Source of the DNA: Clostridia bacterium
GTDB lineage: Bacteria > Bacillota > Clostridia > Christensenellales > DTU072
Length of the DNA: 8,496 nucleotides
Assembly: GCA_028703745.1 (NCBI GenBank)
Contig: JAQVME010000046.1
Location: 1-8,496, forward strand
Direction: 5' to 3'
The notes under the pieces were generated by a model. The model saw nothing but the letters and a program-made list of their open reading frames with translations, was not told where the DNA came from and did no database searches. Of this stretch, positions 7,001-8,496 are shown piece by piece. A program made the position numbers and the translations under genes. How positions within the stretch are numbered: position 1 is the stretch's first letter; the number at the start of each line of letters is the position of its first letter.

Positions 7001-8496
7001 CTCTTGTTTTCGGGCAAAGCGTATATCTTGGCGTGCAGCTCGTTGAAGATTTCGAAATTGTTCAGGTTGAACATCGAAAGCAACGCTTCAATAGAAGCTC
7101 TCTTGGCAAGCACGAACAGCCCTTGCTCTCTCAGCATGGCTTCTATAGTCAGCTTGTTGGCGAAGGCGCCGCTTGCTTGGAACAAGTTCTGCTCAGTTGC
7201 GGCTTGCCCCGAAGTTTGCTCTTCTTCAGAATCTCCGAACAGCATGTCGGTGACGTTCTCGATATATATTCTGTCGCCGCCGATATCTCTGATATCAATA
7301 AACAGGTTGCCGTCGTTAACGTTGAGTCGGGCGAACCTCTTGCCCGTCTTCCAGTTGCTTATTGTAATCTGAAGCTCTATATCCTTGAAGCTCAGCAGAT
7401 TTATGTTGGCTTTGATGTCTATCTCAAAAACCATATCCTGATTGTTCCATACGGTAAGAATAATAGATTGAATAACCTCGTTAAGCCCTTGATTCTCGAG
7501 TAAGCTCTTCAGCGGCTCTTTAATAAACTGCCTTTCGGTTACCATGCCCGCTTCAAGCTCGATAAGGATTTTTGTGCTGATACCTATGATGGGTACGGTA
7601 TTTCTTATTTCTATAAAAATTTCCGACGGCGGCGCAAACTCGTGGCTGGCGCCGTCTACGTCTATTTCAAAATCGTCTCTAATTTTGAGGTGAAGTCTCA
7701 TGCCGTCGCCCGTGGGAATAAAGTTCTCGTCAACGGCGTTAAAGGATATTTCAATATTCAGCAGTCCGTCTTGGAACACGCCGATATCGATATTCAGTTC
7801 GCCGACTGACTCCATAGCGTTTGTGAGGTCTATGCCCAGTAAATTGAGCAGAGCCAGCACCGCGGCGCTGCCGACATGCGCGGCAAGTCCCGTCTTATCA
7901 AGCGTTACGTCAATGGGCGCTCTGCCGCCTGATGCATTCAGCGCGTAATTGCCGTATGCGTTGAGCATACCGCCCGCAAGCTGTTTGTTGGCGGAAGAGG
8001 TCTGCGTGACCGTCGTACCGAGAGCCGAGAACACCGACTTGAAATAATCCATAGCGTTGACTATGTGCGCGCGCTGGATATTGAAGGATTCCATATCCAA
8101 GAAGATATCCCCGTTTAAATAAAGGATGTTAAATACATAGTTCTCCGACCTTGTAAGTACTTCGTTCCCCAATTCATCGGTTACGTAGTCCAGAGTATAA
8201 AGTGACAAGCTGAGGTCGGATTCAATTATGTTCGTGATGTTGACATTGCCTTCTATCTCCAAGCGGAAATAGCTGCCTATCTGTTCAAGCACCTTCAAAA
8301 CCGGTATTATACTCAGCCCTAGGTCAAGATAAAAGTCTTGCGTTCCGATAAGGGATTCTACAAGGCTGGAGAAATCGTATGCGGCCAAATCGTCCATATC
8401 CCAACCGAAATCCACGGCAAGCTTGACATATAGGGATGAAATGTTTTCGTCGATAGTTTTGAAATCCTCTTTTATGAAGTCAGCAGGCAGACTTAT
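1..8496 (-). CDS. Giant multidomain, probably secreted or surface repeat protein; internal fragment, both ends open
   Basis: A single minus-strand frame is open through all 2832 codons, with no stop, start or frameshift; the frame agrees wherever I checked coordinates, so the full protein exceeds 2832 residues. Order from the N-terminal side: beta-rich repeat units (residues 1-789), a helical Trp-rich module (790-1262), more beta-rich units (1263-2346), two InlB B-repeat / Flg_new repeats (2347-2481), and a last beta-rich stretch (2482-2832). No enzyme motif, transmembrane helix, signal peptide or LPXTG-type anchor is visible; the termini that could carry them are missing. Cysteine is very rare and Asp/Glu abundant, as is common in extracellular proteins. 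The InlB-type repeats are known from surface proteins of Firmicutes and Bacteroidetes, so a surface or adhesion role is inferred, not shown. The bulk of the protein matches no family I can name. Confidence 0.95.
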   Translation of the reverse strand, partial: MSLPADFIKEDFKTIDENISSLYVKLAVDFGWDMDDLAAYDFSSLVESLIGTQDFYLDLGLSIIPVLKVLEQIGSYFRLEIEGNVNITNIIESDLSLSLYTLDYVTDELGNEVLTRSENYVFNILYLNGDIFLDMESFNIQRAHIVNAMDYFKSVFSALGTTVTQTSSANKQLAGGMLNAYGNYALNASGGRAPIDVTLDKTGLAAHVGSAAVLALLNLLGIDLTNAMESVGELNIDIGVFQDGLLNIEISFNAVDENFIPTGDGMRLHLKIRDDFEIDVDGASHEFAPPSEIFIEIRNTVPIIGISTKILIELEAGMVTERQFIKEPLKSLLENQGLNEVIQSIILTVWNNQDMVFEIDIKANINLLSFKDIELQITISNWKTGKRFARLNVNDGNLFIDIRDIGGDRIYIENVTDMLFGDSEEEQTSGQAATEQNLFQASGAFANKLTIEAMLREQGLFVLAKRASIEALLSMFNLNNFEIFNELHAKIYALPENKSMTIGVEIAMGDRYVNETEMDKILALGLSINGIRLNFEKWDTGTLIIPQKINYHLLENINSLSFGTQFTLTLADESGIYDFTKLLDLLIGEVNPFSRALAPILALEEDMGDTLYFDVKVTVGLLNILEDLQVMVDIYTANRSFEMLITYIKGDLYVDASNIGLEKIEIREVMDIFTVLSGGELTEEDLNDTENSDYYANLMYYESLFNADPTELSLEQQMERVTAMVKIALDEQEGLTIRLVSGMIKAVLKMLGIDIDEYIGGIIEPNVEVGVDKHVELEININLESSEYDSGDLVYLNMLLEQTEGNKTEAWEEWQNDLNSAGLIRLREYEKAEAWRYIYQQSLSVPEALAEMDAMLDWVGERYPLYTHTKKLALAWDKLVQSRQTRTAIFMEALLNDDAVTARMLAWDKMRELGNSLQIQILDTVFEALGDEARRSEAWGILYGKDSLSPSEKVAMDIILLTVSTENEDWNSARQRAEAWDRYKGSLSLINPVHIAISAMMDRILEKEIKGNLFTEKDKKAIGWQRIMSDEAASFEGDLSFIEAELANGDTIVRANAWDALKAYEQQRIDVLNQELGAQTPATALYLDLQNINAQIAGTTNQELLAELLSQRLTIVARINNIGIEIQDINITLDEMDALEAEQMGTEAECKAEAWDWWRIYSITIDRVILMDGILESQAWDYMYQLYQSLGYTAEVQEMDAEYAALSGNVYDFVYLRKVEAWRNLGSQRSSDAVQVMLDRLDSVQNVEAAFDTLYDEAAAKNQNLASISLGLCLLGEEIDVKFANETKYIDPISGQWASTVPELLTATEKQTYKPYDELKLYFELNASLEVALEEGVLGINDILALFPAIGGIESAVRFLEEHSLVVELTGMVGIDFTKLLSENLEDIDDSLRAEIMLNYYILDYENEGSSEEFQQVILNAWLIGSDIYLQGEVFDSTLNLHVPEMYIARMLLNMVGLSDEEVELNPLSNAVYDSIPGYREYKEERGESVQNPFEALYEASGDQEVLASSLLEALIRVNSQEAGLVLTAELMTEVLKLFLGPDISDELLTIVDKIFTGGTLGVNYDDDFNVGLVLEKKREEGSETVGYMIDFSMLHDTVITIDDATFDNFYNKYTSEEYAALFAECFVINEVMDRFTIGVSLTLEADFIKHILDWSTLFSVQELPTIFQIRILEALQGLITLNLQADIDLKGGIGALDIIGQLVNEDGEIILQVYFEGGYITRGEIDPRLYIESSLLGIPKIRIDVEAVSIFTGIDDELIRNFLITTDEVSDEMNMPGAIHNADDDIADDEQTGPELMGIRLGNLFESLSIGKGTFALVAMPSAIASIISDLFSLPFDEVGDITLTLNNLDNTLRLVVPIDAGIRDENGETIIPSKLNLAMGISKVNARLGPNEDFFAEVDFSEFESLSSYAWAAELNSSLKINDDLCALFDLSELTMPLMGIQLQMQAAEELDIELDFKLSTFVSFANLSDLRLQLEVTQNGQRKMMIAYVGSDIQGDIFVDLNGIALPAMKTTAVNLGTIVKDMLGGMFAIDEEPQTAPMNGDEGNSLAQAEAIARMYPDIKDMPFGANMLLFIGHSKEVSLAITGGLMTALFESLNNVTDGGVPDMILDIPVFDSLKIGYSEKDDLAGIMLVLDEYKSFKINYSFEPSTSIMRNKDFIYDEIDIIDPAQEARDNEYESIDVIDTVALNLEAELRIKTRSEKPGFPKSDAIVALEKLIEGLVGMEEGSVVLDLQDTVMTFGITLGVVVNFADPTKTNVAFVIRNNENPLLSIYYIGATNKIYADLSNLGLFKVSLTGIDVLGLLSGLFSEPLVTPEEGINVIELMNRLLSGGAEDDGLIEEDEGYLVTFVTNEGTTVESVTAKSIEKAPETKREGYIFEGWYESVNFYGLAAEFPFTVRYATTLYAKWAEDTAPKFPVTFNTNGGTAVSSVTVSIIENEPVTEKDDYVFRGWYITSNFSTPRITFPCSIVVATTLYAKWIEEEAAQTSDVTKEVPTLTMLISNQELIFNPNTAVLNSFLGGAGMVLPNFADIRLSMNVAEGINNLAFNMKIDNLGNSVNLTVPRGGLTISFNDNTVKVPSAFQLTKYGGLSGLTFNSEGGFNIDTLTLVDSVLDGIKLYNLEIFLDKRTDYWERKDLYTVYPPADTATGPVYYPDDDAGYNGVLTDSQQAMLATLNVLKALATLAKAGDFGSAIGDIVTGVDTDTKEPIFYRNRYKRGRLRLTKTVGNAIEVGVQTLSWNTGSTNIYIEKHRVLLQLGSQFNIKIPVVNISIPLAKWGNSMLSGMTGANSFENKGILLPVALYPRTLFESDETVVNTGRLYGQIMSPEGP
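175..297 (-). repeat. Beta-unit signature H, weak (residues 2734-2774)
   Basis: Strand VGVQTLSWNTG (Gly2744), core STNIYIEKHRVLL, then strands but no clear hydrophobic helix. This is the most divergent copy, 466 residues from G. About 150-190 of the extra residues are explained by the InlB-type pair and its linkers. Confidence 0.4.
1054..1245 (-). repeat. InlB B-repeat / Listeria-Bacteroides (Flg_new) repeat 2 (residues 2418-2481)
   Basis: The repeat begins FPVTFNTNGGTAVSSV, has the central DDYVFRGWY and ends with TTLYAKW. Its start and final Trp (2481) are each 71 residues after those of repeat 1, so it is a true tandem pair with a seven-residue linker. N-T-N-G-G-T is the common form of the turn in this family; repeat 1 has the weaker T-N-E-G-T. 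Confidence 0.92.
1267..1458 (-). repeat. InlB B-repeat / Listeria-Bacteroides (Flg_new) repeat 1 (residues 2347-2410)
   Basis: The repeat begins YLVTFVTNEGTTVESV, has the central REGYIFEGWY and ends with TTLYAKW. This is the classic pattern of this family: V-T-F start, G-Y-x-F-x-G-W-Y middle and L-Y-A-K-W end. Such beta-grasp-like repeats occur in secreted and surface proteins of Firmicutes and Bacteroidetes and usually act as spacers or in binding. It lies exactly 71 residues before repeat 2. Confidence 0.9.
1567..1692 (-). repeat. Beta-unit signature G (residues 2269-2310)
   Basis: Strand LLSIYYIG (Gly2278), core NKIYADLSNLGL, strand FKVSLTG, then the helix VLGLLSGLF. With signature C it gives the best consensus. 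It is 280 residues from F. The InlB-type repeats follow about 35 residues later, in the linker that normally joins a signature to its helix element. Confidence 0.75.
2410..2547 (-). repeat. Beta-unit signature F (residues 1984-2029)
   Basis: Strand MMIAYVGSDIQ, core GDIFVDLNGIAL (Gly1998), then a helix-like NLGTIVKDMLGG and a linker. A five-residue extension separates the Y-V-G and G-D-I-F elements. It is 279 residues from E. Confidence 0.65.
3229..3372 (-). repeat. Beta-unit signature E (residues 1709-1756)
   Basis: Strand ILQVYFEGG (Gly1718-1719) is followed by about ten extra residues before RLYIESSLLGIPKIRIDV, so this copy carries a small insertion between the G turn and the Y-I-x strand. 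The helix-like SIFTGID and an acidic linker follow. It is 294 residues from D. Confidence 0.55.
4123..4248 (-). repeat. Beta-unit signature D (residues 1417-1458)
   Basis: Strand LNAWLIG, core SDIYLQG (Gly1425), strand TLNLHV, then the helix YIARMLLNMVGL and an acidic linker. The core is less perfect than in C or G, with Gln-Gly where others have Asp-x. It is the first signature after the Trp-rich module. Confidence 0.6.
4735..5043 (-). repeat. Ala-Trp block 2, second copy of an internal duplication (residues 1152-1254)
   Basis: The order is E-A-W-x-W-W at 1155/1157/1158, then A-W at 1180 (25 on), A-W at 1222 (42 on) and A-F at 1250-1251 (29 on), where Trp appears replaced by Phe. YMYQLYQSL and EMDAEY occupy the places of YIYQQSLS and EMDAML in block 1. 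After the second A-W-type motif the two blocks have LVQSRQ and LGSQRS at the same offset. Confidence 0.6.
5767..6075 (-). repeat. Ala-Trp block 1, first copy of an internal duplication (residues 808-910)
   Basis: The order is E-A-W-x-x-W at 811/814, then A-W at 835 (24 on), A-W at 876 (41 on) and A-W at 907 (31 on). Within the 41-residue interval are YIYQQSLS and EMDAML. The same order and spacing recur in block 2 (4735-5043), 344 residues downstream. Residue identity is low outside the motifs, so this is an old duplication or strongly constrained spacing. Confidence 0.6.
5771..5877 (-). repeat. 14-bp direct repeat pair at two adjacent Leu-Ala-Trp-Asp-Lys motifs
   Basis: The plus-strand string TTGTCCCAAGCAAG occurs at 5771-5784 and again at 5864-5877, 93 bp (31 codons) apart. 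It encodes L-A-W-D-K in both places. DNA identity beyond what the protein motif requires suggests a fairly recent duplication of a helical unit, or local gene conversion. Confidence 0.6.
6460..6582 (-). repeat. Beta-unit signature C (residues 639-679)
   Basis: This is one of the clearest copies: strand MLITYIKG, core GDLYVDASNIGL (Gly650), strand EKIEI, then VMDIFTVLSGG and an acidic linker. DASNIGL closely matches DLSNLGL in signature G, about 1628 residues away. The next signature (D) is 775 residues on, because the Trp-rich module lies between. Confidence 0.75.
7231..7341 (-). repeat. Beta-unit signature B (residues 386-422)
   Basis: LNVNDGNLFIDIRDIGG carries the G-x-x-F-I-D core (Gly396). 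It is followed by a strand (DRIYIENV) and a short hydrophobic end at MLFG, then a Glu/Gln/Ser-rich linker. It is 254 residues from signature C. Confidence 0.65.
8020..8139 (-). repeat. Beta-unit signature A (residues 120-159)
   Basis: Hydrophobic strand ILYLNG followed by GDIFLDM, a variable strand region, then the helix-like VNAMDYFKSVFSAL. Gly129 is the reference position. This is a clear copy of the signature, and the next one (B) lies 267 residues downstream. Confidence 0.65.

Larger units (their letters stand above)
6130..8496 (-). other. N-terminal-side beta-rich block (residues 1-789) of the giant protein
   Basis: This block holds the end of one beta unit (residues 1-119), whole units around signatures A, B and C, and the first half of the unit that the Trp-rich module interrupts. 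Each unit reads as: signature segment, acidic linker, amphipathic helix ending in an L-L-G-I-D-like turn, a meander of strands with alternating hydrophobic residues, a second helical stretch, then the next signature. Good copies of the helix element are ALLNLLGIDL (about 7826-7875) and AVLKMLGIDI (about 6233-6282). A weaker one is at about 7060-7104. A linker at about 7200-7240 is rich in Glu, Gln and Ser and looks disordered. I do not recognise the fold from sequence. Confidence 0.7.

Noticed and set aside
238..7948. Many plus-strand open frames, the longest about 210 codons at 6301-6933
   Set aside because: They lie opposite the continuous minus-strand frame, overlap each other in different frames, and their translations are low-complexity Ser/Leu/Arg-rich with no recognisable domain. 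They are antisense shadows.
1..8496. CRISPR array, tRNA/rRNA genes, insertion sequence or attachment site
   Set aside because: There is no regular short direct-repeat array, no cloverleaf or rRNA-like sequence and no transposase. The coding frame continues without a gap across the whole window.

Overview
The window lies entirely inside one very large protein-coding gene on the minus strand. The frame whose codons begin at base 8496 reads without a stop to base 1, giving 2832 codons, with neither start nor stop codon inside the window. There is no intergenic DNA, so no RNA gene, promoter, terminator or second gene is expected or seen. Residue numbers below count from the codon at 8494-8496 as residue 1; the true N-terminus lies beyond base 8496 and the C-terminus before base 1.

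The protein is modular. (i) Most of it is beta-rich sequence built from a degenerate unit of about 255-295 residues. A signature segment recurs eight times: hydrophobic strand, Y/F-x-x-G, D-I/L-Y/F-V/L-D, a 10-15 residue strand region, then a hydrophobic helix. (ii) About 470 residues (4711-6129) are a separate helical, Trp-rich module with ten alanine- or glycine-tryptophan motifs, mostly E-A-W. It appears to be inserted in a hairpin loop of one beta unit. (iii) Two InlB B-repeat / Listeria-Bacteroides (Flg_new) repeats exactly 71 residues apart (1054-1458) are inserted in the linker of another beta unit.

The InlB-type repeats, very low cysteine content (about five in 2832 residues), acidic composition and size point to a secreted or surface-attached protein of a bacterium. 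Frequent ATA (Ile) and AGA (Arg) codons with the InlB-type repeats fit an uncultured, possibly gut-associated Firmicutes/Clostridia lineage better than an enterobacterium. This is a low-confidence inference, because no housekeeping gene is present. Signal peptide, anchor and neighbouring genes cannot be judged.

I recognise only the InlB-type repeats as a known family. The most interesting items are the roughly 270-residue beta repeat, the Ala-Trp helical module with its internal M-L-S order duplicated at its two ends, and the placement of both foreign modules inside beta units.
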